A program made the translations under genes and the position numbers. A model generated the notes under the pieces. The model did no database searches and was not told the origin of the DNA. It saw only the letters and a program-made list of their open reading frames with translations. This document shows positions 55,582 through 64,000 of a DNA stretch of 64,000 nt, one piece after another (within the stretch, counting starts at the first letter, position 1; every line of letters starts with the position of its first letter). This stretch comes from Halomonas sp. McH1-25 (GTDB lineage Bacteria; Pseudomonadota; Gammaproteobacteria; Pseudomonadales; Halomonadaceae): NCBI RefSeq assembly GCF_022348165.1, contig NZ_JAKRFI010000001.1:558001-622000 (forward strand), given 5' to 3'.

Positions 55582-55590
55582 TGCTACAAT
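55582..55590 (+). promoter_or_regulatory. Predicted extended -10 promoter of purMN
   Basis: TGCTACAAT fits the extended -10 pattern TG-N-TATAAT with one mismatch, 43 bp before the purM start in the divergent region. No good -35 element or PurR box is evident. Confidence 0.45.
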
Positions 55591-55632
55591 GCGCGCGCTT
55601 CCTACCACCAGGCCATTCTGACAGGACACATC

Positions 55633-56709
55633 ATGACTCGCAGCGCTTCCGACAAGCCACAGTCCCCTTCATTGAGCTACAAGGATGCCGGTGTGGATAT
55701 CGATGCCGGCAATGCCCTGGTCGAGCGCATCAAGGGCGTCGCCAAGCGCACCAGTCGCCCTGAAGTGCTGGGCGGCCTGGGTGGCTTCGGCGCGCTGTGC
55801 GAGCTGCCTGCCGGTTATCGCCAGCCGGTGTTGGTCACCGGCACCGATGGCGTCGGGACCAAACTGCGCCTGGCCATGGACATGAACCGTCACGACACCA
55901 TCGGCATCGACCTGGTGGCGATGTGCGTCAACGATCTCGTGGTGGCCGGCGCCGAGCCGCTGCAATTTCTCGACTACTATGCCACGGGCAAGCTCGATGT
56001 CGATATCGCCGCCGACGTGGTTGCCGGTATCGGCGAAGGTTGCCTGCAGGCAGGCTGTGCCCTGGTAGGCGGCGAGACCGCGGAGATGCCCGGCATGTAC
56101 GAGGGCAGCGATTACGACCTGGCCGGCTTCTGCGTCGGCGTGGTCGAGAAGTCCGAAATTCTCGATGGCAGCAAGGTCGGCGAAGGTGACGCCCTGCTCG
56201 GCCTGGCGTCTTCCGGTCCGCATTCCAACGGCTATTCGCTGATTCGCAAGATTCTCGAGGTCAGCCAGGCCGACCTCGACACCGATCTCGATGGCCAGCC
56301 TCTCGGCGATGCCCTGCTTGCCCCGACCCGTATCTACGTCAAGTCCTTGCTCTCCTTGATCAAGGAAAGCGGTATCGATGTGCATGCACTGTCGCATATT
56401 ACCGGTGGCGGGTTGCTCGAGAACGTGCCGCGCGTATTGCCCGGCAACCTGACCGCGCGTATCGATGTCGGCACCTGGCAGCGCCCCGCCGTGTTCGATT
56501 GGCTGCAGAAACAGGGCAACGTCGCCGCACGTGAAATGTATCGTGTACTCAACTGCGGTATCGGTATGATCGTCGTCGTACCTGCCGACCAGGCCGATGC
56601 GGCGACCCGCCATCTCGAAGCCGCCGGTGAGCGCGTCTATCGCCTGGGCGAGATCGTGGCACGCGACGGCGAAGAAGAACAGGTCCGTCTGGAGAATCTC
56701 GAGGCATGA
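55633..56709 (+). CDS. purM: Phosphoribosylformylglycinamidine cyclo-ligase
   Basis: 358 residues from the ATG at 55633 (ACAGGACA upstream). The longer frame has no ribosome site. It closes the imidazole ring to give aminoimidazole ribotide in purine synthesis. AIRS family motifs are [61 protein letters not shown] and [14 protein letters not shown]. The stop overlaps the purN start (ATGA). Confidence 0.97.
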   Translation: MTRSASDKPQSPSLSYKDAGVDIDAGNALVERIKGVAKRTSRPEVLGGLGGFGALCELPAGYRQPVLVTGTDGVGTKLRLAMDMNRHDTIGIDLVAMCVNDLVVAGAEPLQFLDYYATGKLDVDIAADVVAGIGEGCLQAGCALVGGETAEMPGMYEGSDYDLAGFCVGVVEKSEILDGSKVGEGDALLGLASSGPHSNGYSLIRKILEVSQADLDTDLDGQPLGDALLAPTRIYVKSLLSLIKESGIDVHALSHITGGGLLENVPRVLPGNLTARIDVGTWQRPAVFDWLQKQGNVAAREMYRVLNCGIGMIVVVPADQADAATRHLEAAGERVYRLGEIVARDGEEEQVRLENLEA

Positions 56710-57440
56710 GCGACGAGCAGACCACCGACACGTTGAACGACTTTACGGCGGAGCAGGCCGATGTGCGACGCGTTGTCGTGCTGATCTCCGGCAACGGCAG
56801 CAATCTTCAAGCCCTGATCGATGCCCAGTCCTATGGCGAACTGGGTGGCGAGATCGTCGCGGTGATCTCCAACAAGGCCGATGCCTACGGTCTGCAGCGC
56901 GCCCGTGAGGCCGGTATCGATGCCGTGGCCCTACCGCATGGCGAGTACGAGAGTCGCGAGGCTTTCGACGGCGCACTGATCAAGGTCATCGAGCGTCACG
57001 AACCCGACCTGGTGGTGCTGGCCGGGTTCATGCGGATTCTCACGCCGGTGTTCGTGCACCGTTTCCATGGACGGCTGCTCAATATCCACCCGTCGCTGCT
57101 CCCCGATTACCAGGGCCTGAATACCCACGCTCGGGTACTGGCTGACGGCTGCACGGAGCATGGCGTCAGCGTGCACTTCGTGACCGAGGAGCTCGATGGC
57201 GGACCGGTAGTGATGCAGGCCTGCCTCAAGCTCTGCGCAGACGATACCGAGGAAAGCATCATCGAGCGGATTCATGCCCGTGAGCACCTGATCTATCCGA
57301 TCGCCGTGCGCTGGTTCCTCGAAGGCCGCCTGCAGCTCGGCCCCAAGGGACCGACACTGGATGGCGTACTCCTGCCGCCGCAAGGCATGCGTCTCTCCCA
57401 CGAAGATGCCGCCGAAGAGCTCGACGAAGACCTTTCCTGA
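56706..57440 (+). CDS. purN: Phosphoribosylglycinamide formyltransferase
   Basis: 244 residues. It transfers formyl from 10-formyl-THF to GAR. The catalytic Asn126 and His128 ([10 protein letters not shown]) and Asp164 (EELDGGPVV) correspond to E. coli 106, 108 and 144, so this protein has a 20-residue acidic N-terminal extension ([16 protein letters not shown]) and a slightly longer acidic C terminus. The overlapping ATGA start with purM supports the longer N terminus. Confidence 0.95.
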   Translation: MSDEQTTDTLNDFTAEQADVRRVVVLISGNGSNLQALIDAQSYGELGGEIVAVISNKADAYGLQRAREAGIDAVALPHGEYESREAFDGALIKVIERHEPDLVVLAGFMRILTPVFVHRFHGRLLNIHPSLLPDYQGLNTHARVLADGCTEHGVSVHFVTEELDGGPVVMQACLKLCADDTEESIIERIHAREHLIYPIAVRWFLEGRLQLGPKGPTLDGVLLPPQGMRLSHEDAAEELDEDLS

Positions 57441-57483
57441 CACTTGCCGCTCGCGTTCGAGACGGCCAGGCCAGCGCAAACGA

Positions 57484-57518
57484 CAACGCCCCGGCAGTGA
57501 TGAACCACCGGGGCGTTG
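57484..57518. terminator. Hairpin between convergent purN and dcd
   Basis: CAACGCCCCGG and CCGGGGCGTTG form an 11-bp stem with a 13-nt loop. There is no strong T run on either side. It is probably a shared terminator for the convergent genes. Confidence 0.55.
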
Positions 57519-57543
57519 CCACTTCATGGATTACGGTGGGCCA

Positions 57544-58110
57544 TCAGGCTCGCGGCAACGTCACGCCTCGCTGCCCCATATATTTTCCGCCCCGGTCCTT
57601 GTACGAAACGTCACAGACCTCGTCGGATTCGAGAAACAGCATCTGCGCCACACCTTCATTGGCGTAAATACGCGCCGGCAGGTTGGTAGTGTTGGAGAAC
57701 TCCAGCGTTACGTGCCCTTCCCATTCCGGCTCCAGCGGCGTCACGTTGACGATGATGCCACAGCGCGCGTAGGTCGACTTGCCCAGGCAGATAGTCAGTA
57801 CGCTACGTGGAATGCGGAAATACTCCACGGTGCGCGCCAGTGCGAACGAGTTGGGCGGAATCACGCAGGCGTCGCCTTTGACATCGACGAAGCTTTTCTC
57901 GTCGAAGTGCTTGGGGTCGACGACCGCCGAGTGAATATTGGTGAACACCTTGAACTCATCGGCACAACGCACATCGTAACCGTAGCTCGACGTCCCATAC
58001 GAGATCACCCGCTGGCCGTTGACGTGACGAATCTGATCGGCCTCGAACGGTTCGATCATACCTTCGCGTTCGGCCATACGGCGTATCCATCGGTCGGATT
58101 TGATGCTCAT
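57544..58110 (-). CDS. dcd: dCTP deaminase
   Basis: 188 residues, near the 193 of E. coli Dcd. It converts dCTP to dUTP, the main source of dTMP precursor in gammaproteobacteria. Motifs are [67 protein letters not shown] with the catalytic Glu, and [14 protein letters not shown]. Transcribed leftward after mrp, with a terminator between the two genes. Confidence 0.96.
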   Translation of the reverse strand: MSIKSDRWIRRMAEREGMIEPFEADQIRHVNGQRVISYGTSSYGYDVRCADEFKVFTNIHSAVVDPKHFDEKSFVDVKGDACVIPPNSFALARTVEYFRIPRSVLTICLGKSTYARCGIIVNVTPLEPEWEGHVTLEFSNTTNLPARIYANEGVAQMLFLESDEVCDVSYKDRGGKYMGQRGVTLPRA

Positions 58111-58137
58111 GGGGCGTCCTTCGGGTTGGCGCAGTAG

Positions 58138-58170
58138 TAAAAAAACGGGGCCGCTATGATAACGGCCCCG
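58138..58170 (-). terminator. Intrinsic terminator of mrp
   Basis: CGGGGCCG (58146-58153) and CGGCCCCG (58163-58170) pair. On the minus strand a TTTTTTT tract follows. It separates mrp from dcd. Confidence 0.88.
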
Positions 58171-58205
58171 GTGTCGTTTAATAAAGGCGATGCCGACAAT
58201 ACCGC

Positions 58206-59009
58206 TCAGTCGCTGAAGGAAATGCTCGGCGACTCGTTGGACTGTCCCTCGACGCCTTCGGCCACGGCTCGCGCGATACTGCGGAACGTCTCGGTAATGC
58301 CCCCGTCGGGCTCGGCCACGACGGTCGGCTTGCCGCCATCGGCCTGTTCACGGATCGACAGTTGCAGCGGCAATTGGCCCAGCAGCTGGGTACCGTACTG
58401 CTCGGCGATCCGTTCGCCGCCACCCTGGCCGAAAATCGGCTCGCTGTGGCCGCAATTCGAGCAGATGTGCAGGCTCATGTTCTCGACCACGCCGAGTACC
58501 GGCACGTTGACCTTGCGGAACATCTCGATCCCCTTGCGGGCGTCCAGCAAGGCAATGTCCTGTGGCGTGGTGACGATGACCGCGCCGGATACCGGCACCT
58601 TTTGCGCCAGAGTCAATTGGATATCGCCGGTTCCCGGCGGCATGTCGATGAACAGATAATCGACGTCATCCCATACCGTCTGGTTCAACAATTGCTGGAA
58701 GGCGCCCGAGACCATCGGCCCACGCCAGACCATCGGCTCGTTGATGTCGACCATGAAAGCCATCGACATCGCCTGCAGACCATAGGCCGGCAATGGGTTG
58801 AAGCGGTTCTCTCCCGCCATCTTTGGCCGTACTCCCTCACCGATGCCCAGCATTTGCGCTTGGCTGGGGCCATAAATGTCGGCATCCAACAGCCCCACAC
58901 GATAGCCCTCGGCCGCCATGGCCAGGGCCAGGTTGGCCGTTACCGTCGACTTGCCCACGCCTCCCTTGCCTGACGCCACGGCGACGATATGCTTTACACC
59001 CTCGATCAC
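58206..59009 (-). CDS. mrp: Iron-sulfur cluster carrier protein Mrp/ApbC
   Basis: 267 residues, a P-loop ATPase of the MinD/NBP35 class with the deviant Walker [11 protein letters not shown] (13-22) and the cluster-bridging CxxC at 183-186 ([14 protein letters not shown]). It binds and transfers Fe-S clusters as a dimer. The N-terminal MIP18-type domain found in longer Mrp proteins such as that of E. coli (about 370 residues) is absent. The C terminus is Ser-rich. Confidence 0.94.
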   Translation of the reverse strand: MIEGVKHIVAVASGKGGVGKSTVTANLALAMAAEGYRVGLLDADIYGPSQAQMLGIGEGVRPKMAGENRFNPLPAYGLQAMSMAFMVDINEPMVWRGPMVSGAFQQLLNQTVWDDVDYLFIDMPPGTGDIQLTLAQKVPVSGAVIVTTPQDIALLDARKGIEMFRKVNVPVLGVVENMSLHICSNCGHSEPIFGQGGGERIAEQYGTQLLGQLPLQLSIREQADGGKPTVVAEPDGGITETFRSIARAVAEGVEGQSNESPSISFSD

Positions 59010-59096
59010 GGGCTAACTCCTTTTATTCATACGCCTTAGGTATGTCCCGAGTATAACCCTCAAACGGCGGGTAACCCCAAGCCTCTCAGTCGACTA

Positions 59097-60278
59097 TTAG
59101 AGCGAATCGAGTGTCCACGGGTTGTCGGTCAACGGCATCGTCCCGTCCTCCGTCACACAAACCGTATCGCTGCAGCCGATGCCCCACTGACTGGGGAGGC
59201 GCAGGCACAGTGGCAGATGGAAAACCATGCCGGGTTCGAACGACCGGTTATGGCCGCGAGCGATGAAGCCCGAGCCCTCGACCCAGGAGGGTGGAAATTG
59301 CGCACCGACGGCATAGCCGAATACGCCGGAAAAGAATGCTTGCTTCTCGAGCGGCGCTAGCGCTCTCTCGGCCGCCTGCGCGACACTATCGAACGACTCG
59401 CCGGGGCGCATGGCGCCAAGCAGGGCATCGTATATATGCCGACAGGTGTCGAAGACACGAATCATCTCCGACGTGGGTTTACCGACGACTACCGTGCGCA
59501 TCATGGGTGCAGTGTAACGTTGCCAAGCGGCGCCGAACTCGAGAAACACCGGATCGCCCTGGTCGATGCGACAGCGCTTGTGGTTGAGATGAATCACGCT
59601 GCTGCGGGAACCGCTGGTCACGATCGGCTGCATGCTCATGAATTCGCTACCTGCCGCATGCAGGGCTCGTGCACCTTCGGCAGCCACGTCGGAGTCCAGC
59701 GCACCACTGCCGACGGCATCGACGGCCGCCTCGATACCGATCCCGGTCAGACGGGCGCTTTCGGACAGGCAGTCGAGCTCCAGCGCCGACTTGACGATCT
59801 TCACGCTACCCAGCAGGCCACCGGCATTCACTAAGGCGCGCTGCGGCAGGCGCTCCTCCAGCCCCTGGACCAGGCCGTGGCGCATCCCCGCCTGCCAGGG
59901 ATCGATGCCGATTCGCCCGTGGCATTCCGTCAACGCATCCACCAGAGGATCCAGCACTTCATCGATGTTTTCCCAGCGATAGCTACGAATGTCATCGATG
60001 CGCGTGCAGGCCACCGCCGGCCCGGCCTCGATCGAGGGCACCTGAAGAATCAGGCGGTCCTGGGTCAGCACCAAGGCCGTATGCACGGAAACTTCGAAGG
60101 TGCTGTAGCCGGTGAGGTAATAGATATCGGCAGGTGACGTCAGCAATAGCGCTGCCAGTCCGGCCTCGTGCATGCGCTGGAGTGTCGCCTGGCGTCGTCG
60201 ACGCAACTCGTCTTCGCTGAACGTGCATTCCGACCCCGCCAGGCCACCGAGACGCTCGCGATAGACGTCGATATCCAT
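59097..60278 (-). CDS. M24 (pita-bread) family hydrolase lacking metal ligands, ectoine hydrolase/creatinase-like
   Basis: 393 residues from the ATG at 60278 (AAGGGGGC upstream), N-terminal creatinase domain plus C-terminal M24 domain. All five canonical dinuclear-metal positions appear replaced (residues about 247 Glu, 258 Pro, 322 Tyr, 356 Pro, 370 Ser), as in non-metal members such as creatinase and ectoine hydrolase DoeA/EutD. His230 and His233 (VIHLNH) could be catalytic. Length matches DoeA (about 400), and ectoine degradation would suit a halophile. No doeB, doeX, doeC or doeD gene is adjacent, so this may be a paralogue with another amide substrate. Confidence 0.65.
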   Translation of the reverse strand: MDIDVYRERLGGLAGSECTFSEDELRRRRQATLQRMHEAGLAALLLTSPADIYYLTGYSTFEVSVHTALVLTQDRLILQVPSIEAGPAVACTRIDDIRSYRWENIDEVLDPLVDALTECHGRIGIDPWQAGMRHGLVQGLEERLPQRALVNAGGLLGSVKIVKSALELDCLSESARLTGIGIEAAVDAVGSGALDSDVAAEGARALHAAGSEFMSMQPIVTSGSRSSVIHLNHKRCRIDQGDPVFLEFGAAWQRYTAPMMRTVVVGKPTSEMIRVFDTCRHIYDALLGAMRPGESFDSVAQAAERALAPLEKQAFFSGVFGYAVGAQFPPSWVEGSGFIARGHNRSFEPGMVFHLPLCLRLPSQWGIGCSDTVCVTEDGTMPLTDNPWTLDSL

Positions 60279-60418
60279 GTTGCCCCCTTGCAATGGAAAC
60301 CCTTTACCAAGCGTAGTACGCCCCATCTCTACATTTCGATACCGAATGCCAGCGCACGACACCATTACGGTTGACTAGAGTCATAAGGCATCGATGCCTG
60401 CATCAGGGAGGAAAACGC

Positions 60419-61741
60419 ATGACGACACCACTCGAAAGCGTACGTAACGTGGCATTGCGCCTGGATGGCGCGATGAGCGATTACGATGCCTTGTTGGAGC
60501 AGATCGGTGAGCGTCCCATCGTGCTGTTGGGCGAAGCCTCGCATGGCACGCGGGAGTTCTACCGGATGCGAGCGGAAATCAGCCGCCGCCTGATCGAGGA
60601 AAAAGGCTTCGAGGCCGTGGTCGTCGAGGCTGATTGGCCCGACGCTTTACGGCTCAATCGCTATGCTCGCCATGACGGCGACGACACACTCATGAATGCC
60701 TTTGCGGATTTTCAGCGTTTTCCGCAATGGATGTGGCGCAACCATGAGGTTCGCGATTTCCTGGCCTGGTTACACCAGCACAATGCCGGGCGCGACAGAG
60801 CCCGGCAGACCGGATTCTATGGTTTGGACGTGTATAGCCTGCATCGTTCGGCCGAGGCGGTAATCGAGTATTTGCAAGGCATCGATCCCGACCAGGCGAA
60901 GCTGGCCCGCGAAGGCTATGCCTGCTTCGATCATGCCGACGATCCCTTCCGCTATGGGCGCGATGCTGCCTTCGGCATCAACAAGAGCTGTGAGGATACC
61001 GCCGTGCGTCTGTTGGCCGATCTGCTGGAAAAATCGACGCAGTATCTACGCGAAGATGGGCGCCGTGCGGCCGACGAGCAGTTCTTCGCCGAGCAGAATG
61101 CACGGGTGGTTATCAACGCCGAAGCCTATTACCGCGCCATGTTCGGTTCACGGGTGGACACCTGGAACCTACGCGACGATCACATGACCGATACCCTGGC
61201 CGAACTACGCCAGCACCTGCGTGATCAGGGAGGCCAGGGCAAACTGATCGTCTGGGCGCATAATTCCCACCTGGGCGATGCCAGCAGTACCGAAATGGGC
61301 TGGGGACGCTTCCAGCACAATGTCGGTCAACTGGTCCGCCAGCGTTTCGGTGCGGAAAATGCGTTTCTGGTCGGCTTCACCACGCACACAGGCTATGTCT
61401 CGGCAGCCCAGGACTGGGATGGGCCCGTAGAACATCGTTGGGTCCGCCCATCGCTCGATGGCAGCTATGAGCGGCTGTTTCACGAAAGTGGCCTGGACCG
61501 TTTCTATCTGCCGCTTACCGACGAGCGTACCGCTCCGTTACGGGAAATTCGCCTGGAACGCGCCATCGGCGTCATCTACCGGCCGGAGACAGAGCGCCAG
61601 AGCCACTATTTCCAGGCCTCTCTGCCCAGTCAGTTCGACGCCGTATTCCATCTCGACGAGACGAATGCCGTCGAGCCGTTCGAAAAAGGCGAGCTGTGGC
61701 GCCCCGAAGTCATTCCTGATACCTACCCTTTCGGAGTGTGA
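60419..61741 (+). CDS. Erythromycin esterase family protein
   Basis: 440 residues from the ATG at 60419 (GGGAGG upstream). The family-defining GEASHGTREFYRMRAEI is near residues 39-55, with YGLDVYSLHRS, and VWAHNSHLGDASSTEMGW near 280. The conserved His and Glu residues form the putative active site. EreA/EreB members open macrolide lactones, but most chromosomal homologues are long and of unknown substrate, so antibiotic resistance should not be assumed. Divergent from the M24 gene, 140 bp apart. Confidence 0.82.
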   Translation: MTTPLESVRNVALRLDGAMSDYDALLEQIGERPIVLLGEASHGTREFYRMRAEISRRLIEEKGFEAVVVEADWPDALRLNRYARHDGDDTLMNAFADFQRFPQWMWRNHEVRDFLAWLHQHNAGRDRARQTGFYGLDVYSLHRSAEAVIEYLQGIDPDQAKLAREGYACFDHADDPFRYGRDAAFGINKSCEDTAVRLLADLLEKSTQYLREDGRRAADEQFFAEQNARVVINAEAYYRAMFGSRVDTWNLRDDHMTDTLAELRQHLRDQGGQGKLIVWAHNSHLGDASSTEMGWGRFQHNVGQLVRQRFGAENAFLVGFTTHTGYVSAAQDWDGPVEHRWVRPSLDGSYERLFHESGLDRFYLPLTDERTAPLREIRLERAIGVIYRPETERQSHYFQASLPSQFDAVFHLDETNAVEPFEKGELWRPEVIPDTYPFGV

Positions 61742-61787
61742 CCCCTCAGCGCAAGCAGGGTTGCCTCCCCCTGGCAGCAAACCGAGA

Positions 61788-61816
61788 AGAAAAAAGCCGG
61801 CCCAAAGCGGCCGGCT
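61788..61816 (-). terminator. Intrinsic terminator of the coiled-coil gene
   Basis: AGCCGGCC (61795-61802) and GGCCGGCT (61809-61816) form a hairpin. On the minus strand a T-rich tract TTTTTTCTTCT follows. Confidence 0.85.
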
Positions 61817-61844
61817 AGATCATGACGAGGCAAACCTCACTTAT

Positions 61845-62909
61845 TTACTGGCTGGCTTGCTCGGTAACGGCACCGCTCGCCCCCCACTGGGCGCCGGATT
61901 GCTGACCGCTATTACTCTGGTTGCCGGATTGCTGGCCATCGTTACTCTGGCTGCCGGATTGCTGATCGCTGCCGCTCTGGCTGCCAGACTGCCCCTGGGT
62001 TGCGGCCTCGACGCTTTGGCTCAACTCGGACAGGGCGTCTTGCATGGCGGCGATGCGGGAAAGCTCTTGCTGTACGTCAGCGATACGGCTCTGCAAAATG
62101 GACAGCCGCTCAATGCGAGCCTGGATCTGCGATTCCAACTGCTGCAGGCGCTGTTCGGTCTCCTGCACCTGAGACGTCACCTGTTCCTGTTGCTGCTGGG
62201 TCTCGGACAGTGCCTGGCGCTCCTGTTCGAGACTTTCACGCGTCTCGGCCAACTGACCTTCCAACTCGGCCAGTTCCGACTCGCGCTGGGAAATCTGCTC
62301 TTCCAGCGTATTCAAGCGTTCGCTACGCGCATTGACCTTCTCGTCCAGCTCCGCATAGCGCCCTTCGAGTTCCGCGGTGCGGTCCTGGACATCTTGCAAT
62401 TCGCTCTGCGCACTGCGTAGACGCTCTTCTGCCGCCTGCGCCTGCCCGGTCACCTCGTCGAGACTGGCCTGGGCCTGCTCTACCTGAGCCTGCAAGGACT
62501 GCAGTTGCTGGTTGGCTTCCTCGACCTGTCCCTGGCGCTGCGACAGCTGGCTTTCCGCCTCGCCCATCTGATTCTGCAGCTCGGACATCCGAGTTTCGGC
62601 ATTCCCGATATCGCTCTGCAACGAGGCATACTCGCTCTGGGCATCCTCGACGCTGGAGTAGATCTCCTCGAACTCGGCATTCCGATCGCGCAATGCCTGG
62701 TTGTCGCTCTCCAGCGTGGCGATCCGCTCTTCCAGCGAGGCGCGCTGCGTATTCCATTCATCCTCCTGTGAGCTGGCACTGGAGGCGATGTATATCGCTA
62801 CGATGATCGCAATGACGGCTACGATGACGACAGCGCGAACCCGGTTATCCTTGAATGGCTGGTTGGACCTATTGGGCTGGTTGGGCTGGTCCGGCGAGGT
62901 TTCTGCCAT
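61845..62909 (-). CDS. Membrane-anchored long coiled-coil protein with Ser/Gln/Gly-rich tail
   Basis: 354 residues from the ATG at 62909 (AAGGAGAACG upstream). A Pro/Asn/Gln-rich N terminus is followed by one membrane helix (VRAVVIVAVIAIIVAIYIASSA, about 24-45), then some 250 residues of continuous heptad-rich coiled coil (ELQNQMGEAESQLSQRQ...), and a low-complexity tail of QSGSQ/GQQSG repeats. It resembles no family I can name. The topology suggests an inner-membrane protein with a periplasmic rod. No neighbour gives a function. Confidence 0.7.
   Translation of the reverse strand: MAETSPDQPNQPNRSNQPFKDNRVRAVVIVAVIAIIVAIYIASSASSQEDEWNTQRASLEERIATLESDNQALRDRNAEFEEIYSSVEDAQSEYASLQSDIGNAETRMSELQNQMGEAESQLSQRQGQVEEANQQLQSLQAQVEQAQASLDEVTGQAQAAEERLRSAQSELQDVQDRTAELEGRYAELDEKVNARSERLNTLEEQISQRESELAELEGQLAETRESLEQERQALSETQQQQEQVTSQVQETEQRLQQLESQIQARIERLSILQSRIADVQQELSRIAAMQDALSELSQSVEAATQGQSGSQSGSDQQSGSQSNDGQQSGNQSNSGQQSGAQWGASGAVTEQASQ
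61893..61982 (-). repeat. Three tandem 30-bp repeats in the coiled-coil gene
   Basis: Three consecutive 30-bp units begin with GCCGGATTGCTG (at 61893, 61923 and 61953). They encode 10-residue units of the form SGxQSxxGQQ in the C-terminal tail. Units differ at a few bases. A degenerate fourth unit follows. Confidence 0.85.
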
Positions 62910-63222
62910 GAATCGTTCTCCTTCAGTTCGACTTGTCGGTGAGCTCCGCGGCCAGGCGTGACCCAGGCAAAAGCGCAAGCAAACAACGAACAGACAGCAT
63001 TCCCGCTGCGTTCTGGGTCATGTCGCCGAGAGAATGTCGCGTCATGCCGGGCCAGTCGCTGGAAGATTTCGCGGATGAGTCTGCTGCGCTTTGCGAAGGG
63101 TTACCTTTCAGTAGAAAAAAAACGCACTACCTGTAAACGCGGCAAGCCCAGTTACAGGGGATTCGCTTCCCCTTACACAAACTTTAGTCCGTCGCCCGCC
63201 AGGTTCAAGCCGCTGCTCTTAC
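62910..63222. other. Intergenic region without a recognisable gene
   Basis: 313 bases between arfB and the coiled-coil gene. The only structure I see is a 6-bp hairpin (AGGGGA/TTCCCCT near 63156-63173) without a T run, perhaps an arfB terminator. Short open frames here have no ribosome sites or coding character. Confidence 0.5.
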
Positions 63223-63636
63223 TCAATGGTCGACTTTACGACGTAATGCCTTGCGCTCCCCCTTGCGTACCTTGCTTTCCACCCGGCGCCGCTTGGCTGC
63301 GCGGGAGGGCTTGGTAGGCACGCGCCGCTTAGGCTGGTGAGTCACGCTTGCCAGCAGGGTACGCAACCGCTCCAGGGCATCCTCACGGTTTCTGTCTTGG
63401 GTGCGATAGGACTGCGCCTTGATGACCACGACCCCCTCCTTGGTGATTCGCTGGTCATTGCGTGCCAGCAACTGCCGTTTGCATGCTTCCGGCAACGATG
63501 AGGCAGGAATGTCGAAACGCAGATGCACAGCCGACGCCACCTTGTTGACGTTCTGACCCCCGGCTCCCTGGGCACGCACTGCATGCATTTCGATTTCATG
63601 ATCGGGAACGGCGATGTGACGTGAAACCTGCAACAT
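63223..63636 (-). CDS. arfB: Alternative ribosome-rescue factor ArfB
   Basis: 137 residues, near the 140 of E. coli ArfB (YaeJ). The GGQ motif is in RAQGAGGQNVNKVASAVHLRF (near residues 26-28), with the catalytic loop that hydrolyses peptidyl-tRNA. The C-terminal tail is highly basic (SRAAKRRRVESKVRKGERKALRRKVDH) and enters the empty mRNA channel of stalled ribosomes. It lacks the codon-recognition domain of RF1/RF2, which excludes an ordinary release factor. Confidence 0.93.
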   Translation of the reverse strand: MLQVSRHIAVPDHEIEMHAVRAQGAGGQNVNKVASAVHLRFDIPASSLPEACKRQLLARNDQRITKEGVVVIKAQSYRTQDRNREDALERLRTLLASVTHQPKRRVPTKPSRAAKRRRVESKVRKGERKALRRKVDH

Positions 63637-63846
63637 GCTGCAATTTCCTTAAGTGTAATTTACAAAAAACCAATGGCCCGCTCATCGCCTGTCATGCTGG
63701 CGCCGTTCCCGCTGAGCATGTCCGCAGTCGTCGTGCAACTCGTTCAGCGTTGAACGGCGAAGCTGCCGAGCCATTGATCTTGCCGAGCGCTACGCGACAA
63801 TCAGCAACGGCACGCCATAGGCGCGCATAAAAACGAGGCTGTGCCC

Positions 63847-64000
63847 GTGCGAAGAAGAAAAACTCCCGGCTCCAAGTGCGTTTGGCGAACTTGCGCAACG
63901 ACAGCCATAGAACTCGTTGCCTTATTCCTACTCTGGCTGACATCGGCCGCGCTGGCCAACGATAGTGCGCCAGACAGCATCGACATAGGCACACTACAGC
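63847..64000 (+). CDS. Start of an exported protein, cut by the window end
   Basis: A frame opens with GTG at 63847, 8 nt after GAGG, and stays open to the end (51 codons). It encodes a basic start (RRRKTPGSK), a hydrophobic helix (IELVALFLLWLTSAALA) and a likely cleavage site before NDSAPDS, which is a signal peptide. An in-frame GTG two codons earlier is an alternative. The family cannot be named from this fragment. The 210 bases before it hold no other gene that I can support. Confidence 0.5.
   Translation, partial: MRRRKTPGSKCVWRTCATTAIELVALFLLWLTSAALANDSAPDSIDIGTLQ

Noticed and set aside
55669-56613. 314-codon minus-strand frame opposite purM
   Set aside because: Complement of a clear purM gene, without start signal or family resemblance.
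61893-61982. 30-bp repeats as a CRISPR-like array
   Set aside because: The repeats are contiguous without spacers, in frame, and encode a low-complexity protein tail.
63692-63994. 100-codon minus-strand frame at the right end
   Set aside because: Cys/Arg-rich with no ribosome site or domain. The plus-strand frame here starts with a convincing signal peptide instead.

Overview
The window looks like a chromosomal segment of a halophilic or halotolerant gammaproteobacterium, most likely of the Halomonas group. This is an inference from gene content, the moderately high GC coding sequence, the very acidic outer-membrane proteins, and gene orders shared with pseudomonads (MTI phosphorylase / nagZ / psrA / lexA). 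There is no phage, insertion sequence, CRISPR array or rRNA. Almost everything is conserved metabolism, arranged in compact operons with clear intrinsic terminators.

Layout. 1-4.3 kb: a structured RNA plus terminator at the left edge, two tandem paralogous outer-membrane beta-barrel genes, rraA, and a membrane-anchored glycerophosphodiesterase. 4.3-9.8 kb: PEP synthase divergent from its regulatory kinase/phosphorylase ppsR, then a MATE exporter and a DJ-1 family protein. 9.9-16.4 kb: a valine catabolic operon (acyl-CoA dehydrogenase, enoyl-CoA hydratase, 3-hydroxyisobutyryl-CoA hydrolase, mmsB) divergent from a MerR regulator, with a perfect 16-bp palindrome between them, then an acyl-CoA ligase. 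16.4-21.6 kb: MTI phosphorylase, hypoxanthine phosphoribosyltransferase, nagZ, psrA, lexA and dinB. 21.6-25.5 kb: a CbiM-like membrane protein, purU, an RNase J-type nuclease and a minimal H-NS with an AT-hook tail. 25.6-30.5 kb: a molybdenum cofactor cluster with a MoaC-MoaD fusion.

30.7-43.2 kb: a PuuR-like regulator, uracil permease, a six-gene glycerol-type ABC transporter (glpSTPQUV) behind a cluster of GlpR-like half-sites, upp, and an operon of purine permease, apt, gpt and ung. 43.3-47.6 kb: riboflavin synthase, then metNIQ and a free methionine sulfoxide reductase. The metNIQ leader has a strong promoter, a SAM-II type riboswitch and an attenuator hairpin. This is the most striking regulatory element here. 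47.6-64 kb: two tRNA-Val genes, a membrane EEP-family protein, fumC, a lipoprotein, an alpha/beta hydrolase, yjbQ, zinT with a Zur-like box, hda-perM divergent from purMN, dcd, mrp, a non-metal M24 hydrolase (ectoine hydrolase/creatinase-like), an erythromycin-esterase-like protein, a coiled-coil membrane protein, arfB, and the start of an exported protein cut by the window end.

Functional themes are nucleobase salvage (hpt, upp, gpt, apt and two NCS2 permeases), methionine and SAM economy (MTI phosphorylase, SAM-controlled metNIQ, msrC), branched-chain and fatty-acid control (MerR regulator, PsrA), and SOS and DNA repair (lexA, dinB, ung, hda, dcd). All functions are read from protein motifs and context without database searches.
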